Assembly (NCBI RefSeq): GCF_016918935.1
Contig: NZ_JAFFOB010000025.1
Location: forward strand, 206,330-270,329
Reading direction: 5' to 3'
DNA length: 64,000 nt
Source of the DNA: Roseitranquillus sediminis
Lineage (GTDB): Bacteria > Pseudomonadota > Alphaproteobacteria > Rhodobacterales > Rhodobacteraceae
Under the pieces are notes generated by a model. It did no database searches, was not told the origin of the DNA, and worked only from the letters and a program-made list of their open reading frames with translations. A program made the position numbers and the translations under genes. Numbering within the stretch: the first letter of the stretch is position 1; each line of letters opens with the position of its first letter. Of this stretch, positions 27,663 to 37,291 are shown piece after piece.

Positions 27663-28696
27663 ACCAGACGTTCCGCCGCCCAGCGTGCTGCGTCGGCGAC
27701 GGTAGTGTCGGCGTCGTCGCAAAGTCGCTGCGCCACGGGGCGCAGCGCCGGGTCGTCCGAGTTGCCGATCGCGTAGGCCACGTTCCGCACGAACCGGTCG
27801 CGGCCGATCCGCTTGACCGGGCTGCCCGAGAACGTCTCGCGAAATCCGGCATTGTCGAGTGCCGCGAGATCCGCGAGCCGCGGCGCCAACAGGTCGGGCC
27901 GCGCCGCGTACTTCGCCTCGCGCGCCGCCACCGCGAACTTGTTCCACGGACAGACCGCGAGGCAGTCGTCGCAGCCATAGATCCGGTTGCCAAGCCCCGG
28001 CCTCAGCTCCGGGTCGACCGGCCCGTGATGCTCGATCGTCAGATAGCTGATGCAGCGCCGGGCATCGAGCTGGAACGGCGCCGGAAACGCGTCGGTCGGG
28101 CAGATGTCGAGGCACCGCGTGCAGGTGCCGCAGTGCTCCTCCCCCGGCGGATCGGGCGGCAGCTCCGCCGTTGTGAAGATCGCCCCGAGAAAGAACCAGT
28201 TGCCAAGATCCCGCGCCAGCAGGTTGGTGTGCTTGCCCTGCCATCCCAGCCCCGCCGCCTCGGCCAGCGGCTTCTCCATCACCGGCGCGGTGTCGACGAA
28301 GACCTTGATCGCCTCTCCCGCCTCCTGCTCCAGCAGCCAGCGTCCGACCCGCTTCAGCCGCTTCTTCAGCACATCATGGTAGTCGCGGTTCTGCGCATAG
28401 ACGCTGATCGCCCCCCGGTCCCGCCGCGCCAGCACGTCCGTCGGATCGTGCGCGGGCGTGTAGGGCTCGACCAGCATCACCACCGAGCGCGCCTCGGGCC
28501 AGAGCGCGCCCGGCTCGCTCCGCCAGCCGCTCCGCCGCTCCATCCAGCCCATCTGGCCGTGGCGTCCCTTCGACAAGAACGCCGCCAGCCGTTCCGCCGC
28601 CTGCGGGATCGCGTCGGGTCGGCAGACACCCATCTTGGCGAAGCCCTCATCGAGCGCCGCCTGCCGCAGAGCCTCCTTCAGCTCCCGCCCGCCCAT
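27659..28696 (-). CDS. queG: Epoxyqueuosine reductase QueG
   Basis: Cobalamin- and iron-sulfur-dependent enzyme for the last step of queuosine synthesis in tRNA (345 residues). Two 4Fe-4S clusters are evident: [17 protein letters not shown] and [15 protein letters not shown]. The C-terminus has HEAT-like repeats (about 270-345). ATG 28696 is chosen with GAGGAGAAG just upstream; an in-frame ATG at 28714 would add six residues. Other que genes are not in the window. Confidence 0.96.
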   Translation of the reverse strand: MGGRELKEALRQAALDEGFAKMGVCRPDAIPQAAERLAAFLSKGRHGQMGWMERRSGWRSEPGALWPEARSVVMLVEPYTPAHDPTDVLARRDRGAISVYAQNRDYHDVLKKRLKRVGRWLLEQEAGEAIKVFVDTAPVMEKPLAEAAGLGWQGKHTNLLARDLGNWFFLGAIFTTAELPPDPPGEEHCGTCTRCLDICPTDAFPAPFQLDARRCISYLTIEHHGPVDPELRPGLGNRIYGCDDCLAVCPWNKFAVAAREAKYAARPDLLAPRLADLAALDNAGFRETFSGSPVKRIGRDRFVRNVAYAIGNSDDPALRPVAQRLCDDADTTVADAARWAAERLV

Positions 28697-29007
28697 TCTC
28701 TTCTCCTCGAACATCTGGCCTTTTTCGCGCGCGCACCTAGGCGACGATGGCGTTGTCTGACCTGTACCTAACTGGTGCCGCCCCGCCGCCTAGCGTTCTG
28801 CAGGCGGGAGTTCCAGATTCGCGTTCCTGAAAAGGCGCGCTACTCATGGGACAGGTCAACCTGCACGGGGCACATTCTCATCGGACAATGTCTTGTCGCC
28901 TCAAGGGTGCCGCTGCGTCGCCATCCGCTACGACAGGAGCCGACACTGTCCTGTCGTCTATGCCCATCGGGGTGACCGTCGCCAGATGGCTAAATAGAGG
29001 CCCGGCC
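28697..29007. other. Intergenic region with inverted repeats upstream of queG and downstream of parB
   Basis: No gene is supported in these 311 bases. They contain a perfect 9-bp inverted repeat ACGACAGGA (28930-28938) / TCCTGTCGT (28949-28957) with a 10-base spacer, and further GACA/TGTC elements nearby: GGGACAGG (about 28850), GGACAATGTCTTGTCG (28883-28898). The 9-mer TGTCTTGTC (28889-28897) also occurs in the candidate oriC (36383-36391). No T-tract follows the hairpin, so it is more like a protein-binding cluster than a terminator. Function unknown. Confidence 0.5.
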
Positions 29008-29886
29008 CTAATCGCCGCCGAGCCTGCGACAAAGCTCGTCGAGCTGTTCCAGGGTGCGGTAGCGCAGGGTCAGGCGACCCCCATCATGCCCATCGTGTTC
29101 GATCGTGACCTTTAGACGGAGCGCGGCCGAAAGGTCCGCCTCGAGCGCCTTCGTGTCGGCGTCCTTGTCGGTCGCCTTCGCTTGCGGCGCCGACTTCCGC
29201 TCCATCGCGCCCTTCGCCAGCCGCTCCGTCTCGCGGACCGAGAGCCCCTTCGCAACCACCACTCGCGCCAGCGCGTCGGCGTCCGGTGAGGTGATCAGTG
29301 CGCGCGCGTGCCCGGCACTCAGTTCGCCATCACGAAGCAGCACTTGCACGCCTTCCGGCAACTGCAACAGCCGCAGGAGGTTGGCAATATGGCTGCGGCT
29401 CTTGCCGAGAGCCTCGGCCAGCCGCTCCTGGGTGTGGCCGAAGCTGTCCATCAGCTGACGGTAACCTGCCGCCTCCTCCACCGGGTTGAGGTCGGCGCGC
29501 TGGACGTTCTCGATGATCGCCACCTCCAGCACCTCGGTGTCGTCTAAGTCCCGGATGATTGCGGGCACGTCGTGCTGGCGCGCGAGCTGCGCAGCCCGCC
29601 ACCGGCGCTCGCCCGCGACGATCTGGAAGCTGCCGCGCCGCTCCGGGTGGGGCCGCAGGATCAGCGGCTGGACGACTCCCTTCTGGCGGATCGACGCCGC
29701 GAGATCGGCAAGCGCCTCCTCGGCGAAGTGGCGACGGGGCTGCCGCGGGTTCGGTTCGATCTGCTCGACCGGCACCCGGCGCACATCACGAGCATCCGTC
29801 GCATCGCTCTCGGGAGCGAGCGCGACGTCGGCCATCAGGGCGGACAAGCCGCGCCCGAGGCCACGCTGTTTCGGCTGTTCTGTCAT
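29008..29886 (-). CDS. parB: Chromosome partitioning protein ParB
   Basis: CTP-dependent DNA clamp (292 residues) that loads at parS and spreads, working with ParA to segregate the origin. The N-terminus RGLGRGLSALMADVA is the ParA-contacting tail; the CTPase region includes NPRQPRRHF and AGERRWRAAQLA; the helix-turn-helix is HTQERLAEALGKSRSHIANL; the C-terminal dimerisation domain ends RTLEQLDELCRRLGGD. It follows parA by 7 bases. Two perfect parS sites lie 1.4 and 3.3 kb upstream. Confidence 0.98.
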   Translation of the reverse strand: MTEQPKQRGLGRGLSALMADVALAPESDATDARDVRRVPVEQIEPNPRQPRRHFAEEALADLAASIRQKGVVQPLILRPHPERRGSFQIVAGERRWRAAQLARQHDVPAIIRDLDDTEVLEVAIIENVQRADLNPVEEAAGYRQLMDSFGHTQERLAEALGKSRSHIANLLRLLQLPEGVQVLLRDGELSAGHARALITSPDADALARVVVAKGLSVRETERLAKGAMERKSAPQAKATDKDADTKALEADLSAALRLKVTIEHDGHDGGRLTLRYRTLEQLDELCRRLGGD

Positions 29887-29893
29887 GCTCTTC

Positions 29894-30733
29894 TCATGAG
29901 GTTACGGGAACTTCTCGATGGACCAGTTCGCGCGCCAGCTCCCGATAGGCCGCGCTGCCTTTCGAGGCCGAGTCGTAGGTCAGGATAGGCATGGCAAAGG
30001 ACGGCGCTTCGCTGAGGCGGACGGTGCGGGGCACGACGGTGCGGAACACGAGCTCACCCAGATTCTCCCGCGCATCGCGTTCGACCTGCTGCGAAAGATT
30101 GTTGCGGCCGTCGAACATCGTCAGCAGCACCCCCTCGATCCGAAGGTCTGGATTGGCCCCTTGCCGCACCTCGCGCACCGTCAACATGAGCTGCGACAGC
30201 CCCTCAAGTGCGAAGAACTCGCTCTGGAGCGGGACGAGCACGGAATGTGCGGCTACGAGGGCGTTGATGGTGAGAAGGCTCAGCGATGGCGGGCAGTCGA
30301 TCAGGATGTAGTCGAGCCGGTAGCGCTCCATCGAGGACTGGCGCAGGGCGCGCTGGAGCAGAAACGATCGTTTCGCGTCCGCTGCCATATCGATGTCGGC
30401 GGAGCTGAGGTCGGTTGTGGACGGCGCGATAAGCAGGCCCTCCACCGATGATTCGACCACTATATTTTGTAGCGCTACTTGCCCAAACAACAATTCGTAG
30501 GTCGTCTGCGCCCGCTGGCCCAGCTCAATCCCAAGTCCGGTGGAAGCGTTACCTTGGGGATCGAGGTCCACGAGAAGGACGCGTCGACCGCTCTCGGCAA
30601 GCGCGGCACCGAGATTTATTGCAGTCGTCGTCTTCCCGACGCCGCCCTTTTGATTGGCGATCGCGATGATCCTCGGCCCGGGGCGCAAGCCCTCAGCGTC
30701 GGCGTAGCTCTCCGATCTCGAGAATGACGGCAT
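29894..30733 (-). CDS. parA: Chromosome partitioning ATPase ParA
   Basis: Deviant Walker-A ATPase (279 residues) forming the nucleoid-bound gradient that moves ParB-parS complexes. The motif IANQKGGVGKTTTAINLGAA holds the two Lys of the deviant P-loop; LLVDLDPQGNAS and YILIDCPPSLSLLTINAL follow. Its start overlaps the end of rsmG by 41 bases, so the pair is co-transcribed. It has the short N-terminal lead usual for chromosomal ParA, unlike the longer plasmid proteins. Confidence 0.98.
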   Translation of the reverse strand: MPSFSRSESYADAEGLRPGPRIIAIANQKGGVGKTTTAINLGAALAESGRRVLLVDLDPQGNASTGLGIELGQRAQTTYELLFGQVALQNIVVESSVEGLLIAPSTTDLSSADIDMAADAKRSFLLQRALRQSSMERYRLDYILIDCPPSLSLLTINALVAAHSVLVPLQSEFFALEGLSQLMLTVREVRQGANPDLRIEGVLLTMFDGRNNLSQQVERDARENLGELVFRTVVPRTVRLSEAPSFAMPILTYDSASKGSAAYRELARELVHREVPVTS

Positions 30734-31301
30734 CTGTGTTTGTTCTGCTCGGTACTGCCTCGATTAAAAGGTGCCACTCTTTGCGGGCGACCTCAACCTC
30801 TTCCCGCCATCCCGCTCCCTTCATCAGCAACGCTGTGCCGTTTTGCGCCAAGTGTCGCGATACGAGACCCAGAAGCCGCGGCAGGGGCGCCAGTGCGCGT
30901 GCCGATACGATGTCCGCCCCCTGGGGCGGCGCGGCCTCGATGCGATTGCAGATGATTTGGATCGGCAGATCTATTGCGCGCTGGACCGAACGCAGAAATT
31001 CTGCCTTCCGTCCGTCGCTCTCGATGCAGGTGACCTCGCGTGGCAATCCGTGTTCCTTCGCTAGGATTGCAACGACGATGCCAGGAAGGCCGCCGCCCGA
31101 GCCTAGATCAGTCCATCGACTCGCCTGCGGCAACCACGGTGCGAGCTGCACGCAGTCGGCCACGTGCCTCGTCCAGACCTGGCTAGACGTGATCGGCCGA
31201 CCAACGAGGTTTATCGCTGCATTCCACTTCAGGAGGTGGCGGACGTACAGGTCAAGGCGCTCAGATGTTTCACGTGAAACACCAAGCTCGTCAGGCCGCA
31301 T
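30693..31301 (-). CDS. rsmG: 16S rRNA (guanine527-N7)-methyltransferase
   Basis: SAM-dependent enzyme (202 residues) making m7G527 in 16S rRNA. The SAM-binding motif is [19 protein letters not shown]; the N-terminus has [19 protein letters not shown], typical of RsmG/GidB. ATG 31301 overlaps the mnmG end by 11 bases. Codons 8-12 (V-S-R-E-T) are part of a perfect parS palindrome, so the protein's N-terminal sequence is constrained by ParB binding. Confidence 0.97.
   Translation of the reverse strand: MRPDELGVSRETSERLDLYVRHLLKWNAAINLVGRPITSSQVWTRHVADCVQLAPWLPQASRWTDLGSGGGLPGIVVAILAKEHGLPREVTCIESDGRKAEFLRSVQRAIDLPIQIICNRIEAAPPQGADIVSARALAPLPRLLGLVSRHLAQNGTALLMKGAGWREEVEVARKEWHLLIEAVPSRTNTDAVILEIGELRRR
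31266..31281. promoter_or_regulatory. parS centromere site 1
   Basis: A perfect 16-bp parS palindrome, TGTTTCACGTGAAACA, lying within the 5' end of rsmG and 10 bases from the end of mnmG. ParB is encoded 1.4 kb away. It matches the canonical bacterial parS exactly. Confidence 0.97.
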
Positions 31302-33162
31302 CGCGCCTCGACCGACGCAGGTGTCCCAAGATCAGCGTGAGCGCCGCGGGAGTGACACCTTCGATCCGCGCGGCTTGGGCGATGCTTGCTGGCCGGTGCG
31401 CGAGGAGCTTGTTGCGGATCTCGTTCGACAAGCCACCAAGCGCGGCGAAATCGAAGCCTTTCGGGATCAACATGGCTTCGTCGCGGCGAAGTATCTCCGC
31501 GTCCCGCGCCTGACGCTCGACATAGTTGCTGTAGATCGCTTCTCGCTTGAGCTGCTGTCGCGTTTCGGGATCGACCTCATTGAGCGACTGCTCCGCCTCT
31601 ACGAGTACTTCCCACTGGCATCCTGGTAGTGACAGGACCTGCAAGCCATTGCGCCGACTCCCGTCACTCGACATCATCAGTCCGGCTTCGGAGAGTTGGT
31701 TTGAGGTCAGACTCATCGCCTCTAGGCGTTCGCGCGCCCTCACCAACCGCTCCGACTTCGTGTCGAACGCGCGACGGCGGCTGTCAGACACGCAACCCAG
31801 TTCCACGGCAAGCGGTGTGAGGCGCTGATCGGCGTTGTCCGCTCGCAGCGAGAGACGGAATTCGGCGCGGGAAGTAAACATGCGATACGGCTCGGTCACG
31901 CCTCGCGCCGTCAGGTCGTCAATCATGACGCCGATGTAGCTGGTTGTCCTGCTGAAGCGCTGCTCCTCTCGACCCTGAGCGAAGAGCGCCGCATTCAGCC
32001 CGGCAACCAGACCTTGCGCGGCGGCCTCCTCATATCCCGTGGTCCCGTTGATCTGCCCCGCCAGATAAAGGCCGTTGACGCCTTTCAGCGACAACGTCAG
32101 GTCGAGACACCGAGGATCGACGTAATCGTACTCGATAGCGTAGCCGGGCCGCAGCACCTCCACCGTCTCAAGTCCGCAGATGGTCCTTAGGAACTCCAGC
32201 TGCACATCCTGCGGCAGTGAAGTGGAAATGCCGTTCGGATACACCGTATCATCATCAAGACCTTCTGGCTCCAAGAATATCTGGTGGGAGTCCTTGTCCG
32301 CGAAGCGGACGACCTTGTCCTCGATCGACGGACAGTATCGGGGTCCGGTGCCGCTGATGCGGCCGGCGTACATCGCCGATCTCGCCAGATTTTCTTGGAT
32401 GATCTGGTGCGTTAGAGCGTTGGTACTCGTGATCCCGCAGGACACCTGCCGGCACGATGTCGCCCGTGTCGCAAATGAGAGGAACTCCGGCTCCGCATCG
32501 CCTTCCTGCTCCACCACAGCCATCCAATCAATTGTCCGTCCGTCGAGGCGCGGAGGGGTCCCCGTCTTCAGTCGCCCGATTGCGCCGGCGACTTCACGGA
32601 CCTGCTGCGAAAGGCGGTTGGAAGCGGCCTCGCCCATGCGACCTCCGGCGATCGTCCTGTCGCCAATATGGATGACGCCTCCGAGGAAGGTGCCGGTCGT
32701 CAAGACGCAGCTCCGCCCGAACAGCTCGCGGCCGTCGGCGAGGCGAACCCCTCTGATTGCCGCATCGGTCAGCAGGAACTCCGTAACTTCGCCCTCGATG
32801 ACATCAATGTTTTGTCGGTTCGCGATCGCCTCCTGAATGGCCCTGGCATAGCGCTTGCGGTCCGACTGCGCTCGCGGACCCTGCACGGCGGGACCCTTGG
32901 AACGGTTCAACAGGCGAAAGTGGATCCCGGCATGGTCGGCGGCTCGCGCCATCACTCCATCCAGTGCGTCGATCTCTCGGACCAAGTGGCCCTTGCCCAG
33001 CCCGCCGATGGCAGGATTGCAGGACATCGCACCAAGCGCGCCGCGCTTCATCGTTACGAGAGCAACGGAGGCCCCAAGGCGCGCAGCCGCGTCCGCCGCC
33101 TCAACGCCCGCATGGCCGCCACCCACCACAATCGTGTCGTACGAGTGTTTCACGTGAAACAT
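31291..33162 (-). CDS. mnmG: tRNA uridine 5-carboxymethylaminomethyl modification enzyme MnmG
   Basis: FAD-binding partner of MnmE (623 residues) in synthesis of cmnm5U at the wobble position of several tRNAs. The FAD motif is [32 protein letters not shown] and the two conserved cysteine regions (for example [15 protein letters not shown]) are present, and the C-terminal helical domain ends with [19 protein letters not shown] 33162 overlaps the mnmE stop (TGATG); a GTG one codon earlier is possible. Its first codons, MFHVKH, are written in a parS site. Confidence 0.98.
   Translation of the reverse strand: MFHVKHSYDTIVVGGGHAGVEAADAAARLGASVALVTMKRGALGAMSCNPAIGGLGKGHLVREIDALDGVMARAADHAGIHFRLLNRSKGPAVQGPRAQSDRKRYARAIQEAIANRQNIDVIEGEVTEFLLTDAAIRGVRLADGRELFGRSCVLTTGTFLGGVIHIGDRTIAGGRMGEAASNRLSQQVREVAGAIGRLKTGTPPRLDGRTIDWMAVVEQEGDAEPEFLSFATRATSCRQVSCGITSTNALTHQIIQENLARSAMYAGRISGTGPRYCPSIEDKVVRFADKDSHQIFLEPEGLDDDTVYPNGISTSLPQDVQLEFLRTICGLETVEVLRPGYAIEYDYVDPRCLDLTLSLKGVNGLYLAGQINGTTGYEEAAAQGLVAGLNAALFAQGREEQRFSRTTSYIGVMIDDLTARGVTEPYRMFTSRAEFRLSLRADNADQRLTPLAVELGCVSDSRRRAFDTKSERLVRARERLEAMSLTSNQLSEAGLMMSSDGSRRNGLQVLSLPGCQWEVLVEAEQSLNEVDPETRQQLKREAIYSNYVERQARDAEILRRDEAMLIPKGFDFAALGGLSNEIRNKLLAHRPASIAQAARIEGVTPAALTLILGHLRRSRRDAA
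33146..33161. promoter_or_regulatory. parS centromere site 2
   Basis: A second perfect parS, TGTTTCACGTGAAACA, forming the first codons of mnmG. It lies 1.9 kb from site 1 and about 3.2 kb from the candidate oriC, as expected for an origin-proximal centromere. Confidence 0.97.
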
Positions 33163-34445
33163 CACTTCCCGATGCAGAAACTTGCGAAAATATGGCCGAG
33201 GATGTCCTCCACGTCCACCCTCCCCACCAAAACGTCCAAGCGATGGACCGCCGCGCGAAGATCAGCGGCAGCGATATCCAGCGCGTCTGCAGCGAGGTTG
33301 TTCTCCGCGGACCGAAGATCCGCCGCTGCTCCGCGTAGCGCGTCGGCGTGACGCGCACGGGTTGCCGTCGCACTCGCGGGCATGCGGCGCGCCAACTCCA
33401 TCTCGATCGCCCCCAGCATCTCCGGCACACCGGCACCCGTCAGTCCCGAAACCCCGGCTTGAGGCTGGCCGCGAAGATCTGCTTTTCCTTCCAGCCGGAG
33501 ATCGCCCTCGACATATAGCGCCTCCAGTTCCTCTTCCGTCGCCGAAAGGAAAACCCGCAGGTCCGCCGCCGCTGCCCGCTTTCGACTACGCTCGACCCCG
33601 ATGACCTCGATGGCATCGCGGCCTTGGCGAAGACCTGCCGTGTCGAGGAGCGTGACCGGCAGGCCACCCAGATCCATGCGCACCTCGAGAATGTCTCGCG
33701 TCGTACCGGCCAACTCGGACGTTATTGCCACATCCCTGCCGGCGATCCGGTTGAGCAACGTCGACTTCCCGGCATTCGGCGGGCCTATGATCGCGACTTC
33801 GAAACCGTCACGAATCATCTCGGCGGCGCCAACGCCGGCGATCTCGCGCTCCCAGTCGTCTCGCAGCACACTAATGCCGCGAAGTACCGCAGATGACAGG
33901 TCGTCCGGGATCTCCTCATCCGAGAAGTCTATGCTCGCCTCTAGCAACGCCGACGCTTCGAGAAGCCGCTGACGCCATTCCTCCACACGCCGCGCGAGCG
34001 CCCCTGACATCATACGCTGTGCCAGGCGCCTCTGAGCCTCGGTCTCGGCATCTATTAGGTCGGCCAAGCCTTCCACGCGGGTCAAGTCGAGACGCCCGTT
34101 CAGCAGAGCGCGCCGCGTGAACTCACCTGCGTCCGCCTGTCGCAAGCCTTCCATGCCCGCAATTTCGGCCAGGACCACGCGAACAACCGCGACACTGCCA
34201 TGCAAATGCAATTCCGAGACCTGCTCGCCGGTGAAACTCGCGCCCTCGGCGAATGTCAGGACCAAGGCCTCGTCAAGGATGTCGCCTGACGCGCCTCGCA
34301 GCACGCGAAGGCCAGCTTGCCTCGGCTGCGGAAGCGAACCGCACAGGCGAGACGCGGCTTCGTGTGCGAGCGGTCCCGATAGGCGCACGACGGAAACGCC
34401 CGCCTTGCCGCGCGCGGTAGCGAGGGCGAAGATCGTATCGTTCAA
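33162..34445 (-). CDS. mnmE: tRNA uridine-5-carboxymethylaminomethyl synthesis GTPase MnmE
   Basis: GTPase (427 residues) acting in a complex with MnmG. It has the N-terminal folate-binding domain ([20 protein letters not shown]), a helical domain, and an inserted G domain with [18 protein letters not shown], the switch [12 protein letters not shown], and DTAG. The C-terminus is FCIGK, with the conserved Cys of the family C(I/L/V)GK motif. The order mnmE-mnmG-rsmG-parA-parB, all overlapping or nearly so, is a single operon-like unit. Confidence 0.98.
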   Translation of the reverse strand: MNDTIFALATARGKAGVSVVRLSGPLAHEAASRLCGSLPQPRQAGLRVLRGASGDILDEALVLTFAEGASFTGEQVSELHLHGSVAVVRVVLAEIAGMEGLRQADAGEFTRRALLNGRLDLTRVEGLADLIDAETEAQRRLAQRMMSGALARRVEEWRQRLLEASALLEASIDFSDEEIPDDLSSAVLRGISVLRDDWEREIAGVGAAEMIRDGFEVAIIGPPNAGKSTLLNRIAGRDVAITSELAGTTRDILEVRMDLGGLPVTLLDTAGLRQGRDAIEVIGVERSRKRAAAADLRVFLSATEEELEALYVEGDLRLEGKADLRGQPQAGVSGLTGAGVPEMLGAIEMELARRMPASATATRARHADALRGAAADLRSAENNLAADALDIAAADLRAAVHRLDVLVGRVDVEDILGHIFASFCIGK

Positions 34446-34462
34446 ACCAGCACGCCAGCCCG

Positions 34463-35734
34463 TCAGGCGTTCATCGACTCAAAGAAATCCGCGTTCGTCT
34501 TCGTCTGCTTGAGCTTCGAGATCAGGAATTCGATCGCGTCCGTCGTGCCCATCGGGTTCAGGATACGCCGTAGGACGTAGGTCTTCTGAAGATCGGCCTT
34601 GTCAACGAGCAGTTCTTCCTTCCTGGTGCCGGACTTCAGGATGTCCATAGCCGGAAAGACACGCTTGTCGGCCACCTTCCGGTCGAGAACGAGCTCGGAG
34701 TTGCCAGTCCCCTTGAACTCCTCGAAGATTACCTCGTCCATCCGGCTACCAGTGTCGATCAGCGCCGTCGCAATGATCGTAAGGCTGCCGCCCTCCTCGA
34801 TGTTGCGAGCCGCACCGAAAAAGCGCTTCGGCCGCTGCAGCGCATTCGCATCGACGCCGCCGGTAAGCACCTTGCCCGACGACGGCACGACCGTGTTAAA
34901 CGCTCTACCAAGTCTAGTAATGGAATCAAGAAGTATCACAACATCTCGCTTGTGCTCAACGAGGCGCTTCGCCTTCTCGATTACCATCTCACTCACCGCA
35001 ACGTGCCGCGTCGCCGGCTCATCAAAGGTCGAGGAAATGACCTCGCCCTTCACCGATCGCTGCATGTCCGTGACTTCCTCCGGCCGCTCGTCTATGAGCA
35101 GCACGATCAGATAAGCGTCGGGGTGGTTCACCTCGATCGAATGGGCGATGTTCTGCAGCAGAACCGTCTTTCCGGTGCGTGGCGGCGCCACAATCAGGCT
35201 CCGCTGACCCTTCCCGATCGGCGCCACCAGGTCGATGATGCGCGCCGAGCGATCCCGGATTGTCGGATCCTCGATCTCCATTTTCAGCCGCTCGTCCGGG
35301 TAGAGCGGCGTGAGGTTGTCGAACGCCACCTTGTGACGCGCCCTCTCCGGCTCCTCGAAGTTGATCCGCTCGACCTTCGTCAATGCGAAGTACCGTTCGT
35401 TCTCCCCCGGCTCCCGGATTACGCCCTCGACGGTATCGCCTGTCCTGAGCGAGTGCTGCCGGATCATGTCCGGTGAGACGTAGATGTCATCAGGCCCCGG
35501 CAGGTAGTTCGCTTCGGGGCTTCGTAGAAAGCCGAAACCGTCCTGCAGGACCTCCAGCACGCCATCGCCGCCGATGTCCCACCCTTCATCGGCCCGCTCC
35601 TTGAGGATGGAGAACATCATGTCGCCCTTGCGCATGGTCGAGGCGTTCTCGATCTCGAGCTCCTCGGCCAGGGCAAGCAGGTCCTTGGGGCTCTGGGCCT
35701 TCAGCTCGGCCAGGTTCAGTCGGTCAGCGTTCAT
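34463..35734 (-). CDS. rho: Transcription termination factor Rho
   Basis: Hexameric RNA-dependent ATPase (423 residues) ending transcription at rut sites. N-terminal Rho-N domain ([20 protein letters not shown]), cold-shock RNA-binding domain ([20 protein letters not shown]), then the RecA-like core with Walker [18 protein letters not shown] and Walker [20 protein letters not shown] 35734 is selected on the Rho-N start; the frame is open to 35809 but has no family similarity there. It lies 17 bases upstream of mnmE. Confidence 0.98.
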   Translation of the reverse strand: MNADRLNLAELKAQSPKDLLALAEELEIENASTMRKGDMMFSILKERADEGWDIGGDGVLEVLQDGFGFLRSPEANYLPGPDDIYVSPDMIRQHSLRTGDTVEGVIREPGENERYFALTKVERINFEEPERARHKVAFDNLTPLYPDERLKMEIEDPTIRDRSARIIDLVAPIGKGQRSLIVAPPRTGKTVLLQNIAHSIEVNHPDAYLIVLLIDERPEEVTDMQRSVKGEVISSTFDEPATRHVAVSEMVIEKAKRLVEHKRDVVILLDSITRLGRAFNTVVPSSGKVLTGGVDANALQRPKRFFGAARNIEEGGSLTIIATALIDTGSRMDEVIFEEFKGTGNSELVLDRKVADKRVFPAMDILKSGTRKEELLVDKADLQKTYVLRRILNPMGTTDAIEFLISKLKQTKTNADFFESMNA

Positions 35735-35844
35735 GAAAATGTCCCGAGGCGGAAACCGCCGGCTGGATTTGATATAGCAGGAGAACTTCGATCGGACGAT
35801 CGACCTCAAAGCGCATAATCGATCGGCCGCCGTGGGTCAACGCC

Positions 35845-36294
35845 TCAGAACTTCACGATAACCGACACCACGATGACCACGAGGAAGACCGTGGGGACCT
35901 CGTTCATGATACGATACCCCCGACCGCTCACCTTGTTCGCGCCCTGGGCCAAGTCACGGCGCCGCCAACCAAGCCAATGGTGAAACCAGGTCAGCGACAG
36001 CACGCCAGTCGCCTTCGTCCACGGCCAGAGCGAGCCCCAGTCGACGACTCCCGGCGTCAGGACCAGCATCAGCCCGAAGAACCAGGTCGCGATCATGGCG
36101 GGGTTCATGATCAGGCGGAGCAGTTTCCGCTCCATCGTCTCGAATAGATCCGCAGTCGGACCGGACTGCCCGGCCGCCTCTACGTGATAAACGAAGAGCC
36201 GTGGCAGATAGAACAGCCCCGCCATCCAGGTCACCATCGAGATCACGTGCAGGGCCTTGGTCCACGGATAGAGCCAAGAGAGAAGATCGTACAC
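35845..36294 (-). CDS. hemJ: Protoporphyrinogen IX oxidase HemJ
   Basis: Four-helix haem-b membrane protein (149 residues) oxidising protoporphyrinogen IX in haem biosynthesis. Features are the N-terminal YPWTKALHVISMVTWMAGLF with the conserved His, LPRLFVYHVEA, LRLIMNPAMIATWFFGLML, and WFHHWLGWRRR. GTG 36294 has GGAGG 8 bases upstream. It is the last leftward gene before the candidate oriC; hemJ/hemE-type genes flank the origin in several alphaproteobacteria. Confidence 0.94.
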   Translation of the reverse strand: MYDLLSWLYPWTKALHVISMVTWMAGLFYLPRLFVYHVEAAGQSGPTADLFETMERKLLRLIMNPAMIATWFFGLMLVLTPGVVDWGSLWPWTKATGVLSLTWFHHWLGWRRRDLAQGANKVSGRGYRIMNEVPTVFLVVIVVSVIVKF

Positions 36295-36688
36295 GCGGCT
36301 GCCTCCAGACGGGTTCTCTGTTACAAGACAATGAGAGAGAAGGAGATGATGATGTTTAAGAACGGTGGACGATGTGGATCATTGTCTTGTCCCGCGTCTC
36401 GTCCACAAGAGGCGCGGCGTTGAGAAGTTGGGCGTTCCGTCCCGCGGAAAATAGGATTATCAAGTATCCTCAGAGCGTTGCAAGGCAAAGTGCTGTGGAT
36501 AATCATGTGGACAGTAACGGCCTCAGCCGAGAGTGCCGCACTGTCCACATGATCCGGTGCGACATTGCACACGGTGGAGATCACCAGTGCGCGACACGGT
36601 CGGCTGCTCGGTTTTTCCCGCTGGTCCCGGCGGGGCTCGCGTTTCGGCAAGTGCTGCAGCGCCTGTTCGACTGGTTGTCCACAGAACC
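36295..36688. other. Candidate chromosomal replication origin (oriC)
   Basis: A 394-base non-coding gap where gene direction switches from leftward to rightward. DnaA boxes: a perfect TTATCCACA (minus strand, 36494-36502); TTGTCCACA (plus, 36675-36683) and TGATCCACA (minus, 36373-36381), each one base off; CTGTCCACA twice (minus 36506-36514, plus 36541-36549); TCGTCCACA (plus, 36399-36407). Two long perfect inverted repeats frame them: 12 bp ACAAGACAATGA (36323-36334) / TCATTGTCTTGT (36379-36390), and 13 bp ATCATGTGGACAG (36502-36514) / CTGTCCACATGAT (36541-36553). The most AT-rich tract is about 36447-36470. Neighbourhood (parAB, parS, hemJ, maf) fits alphaproteobacterial origins. No GANTC methylation site was seen in it. 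Confidence 0.8.
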
Positions 36689-37291
36689 ATGCAGATGAGC
36701 CCCGTGATCCTTGCCTCGGGTTCCGTCGCACGCGCTCGCCTGCTGCGGGATGCAGGGGTACAATTCGAGGTTGAGCGGCCGCGCGTGGATGAGGAGGCAA
36801 TCCGTCGCTCGCTCTCGGCCGGCGGCACCTCGCCGCGCGACATCGCCGATGCCCTTGCCGAGGCGAAGGCCCTGAAGGTCACGTCGCGGCGGCCCGACGC
36901 CTTGGTCGTCGGATCGGATCAGCTCCTTGAGTTCAATGGCGCGCTTCTCTCGAAGCCGCGCCATCCGAAAGACGCGCTGGCGCAGCTGCACGCGCTGGCG
37001 GGCGGGCGACACACGCTCTACACCGCCGCTGTCGTCTGCGAGGCGGGGACGCCGGTCTGGCGATACGTCTCGGAAGTCCGCCTGCAGATGCGACCGGCGT
37101 CGGAGGCGTATCTCGCCTCTTACGTCGAGCGCCTGTGGGACGAAATCCGCGACTGCGTCGGCTGCTACCGCATCGAGGGCGAGGGAGTGCGGCTTTTCGA
37201 CCGCATCGACGGAGATCTTTTTGCGGTTCAGGGGCTTCCGCTGATCCAGCTGTTGTCGTGGCTGTCGCTTCGCGGCAGCCTTCCGGCATGA
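36689..37291 (+). CDS. maf: Maf-family nucleotide pyrophosphatase
   Basis: House-cleaning nucleoside triphosphate pyrophosphatase (200 residues) of the Maf/YhdE/YceF group. The signature VILASGSVARARLLRDAG is a variant of ASxSPRR, and the catalytic region DALVVGSDQLLEFNG and LSKPRHPKDALAQL follow, with WDEIRDCVGCYRIEGEGVRL near the end. No good ribosome site precedes ATG 36689 or the alternative ATG 36695; a DnaA-box-like TTGTCCACA ends 5 bases before the start. First of four rightward genes leaving the origin; its stop overlaps aroE (ATGA). Confidence 0.93.
   Translation: MQMSPVILASGSVARARLLRDAGVQFEVERPRVDEEAIRRSLSAGGTSPRDIADALAEAKALKVTSRRPDALVVGSDQLLEFNGALLSKPRHPKDALAQLHALAGGRHTLYTAAVVCEAGTPVWRYVSEVRLQMRPASEAYLASYVERLWDEIRDCVGCYRIEGEGVRLFDRIDGDLFAVQGLPLIQLLSWLSLRGSLPA

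Noticed and set aside
28846-29115. An 89-codon plus-strand ORF between queG and parB
   Set aside because: It overlaps the parB 3' end antisense, has no ribosome site and no recognisable sequence.
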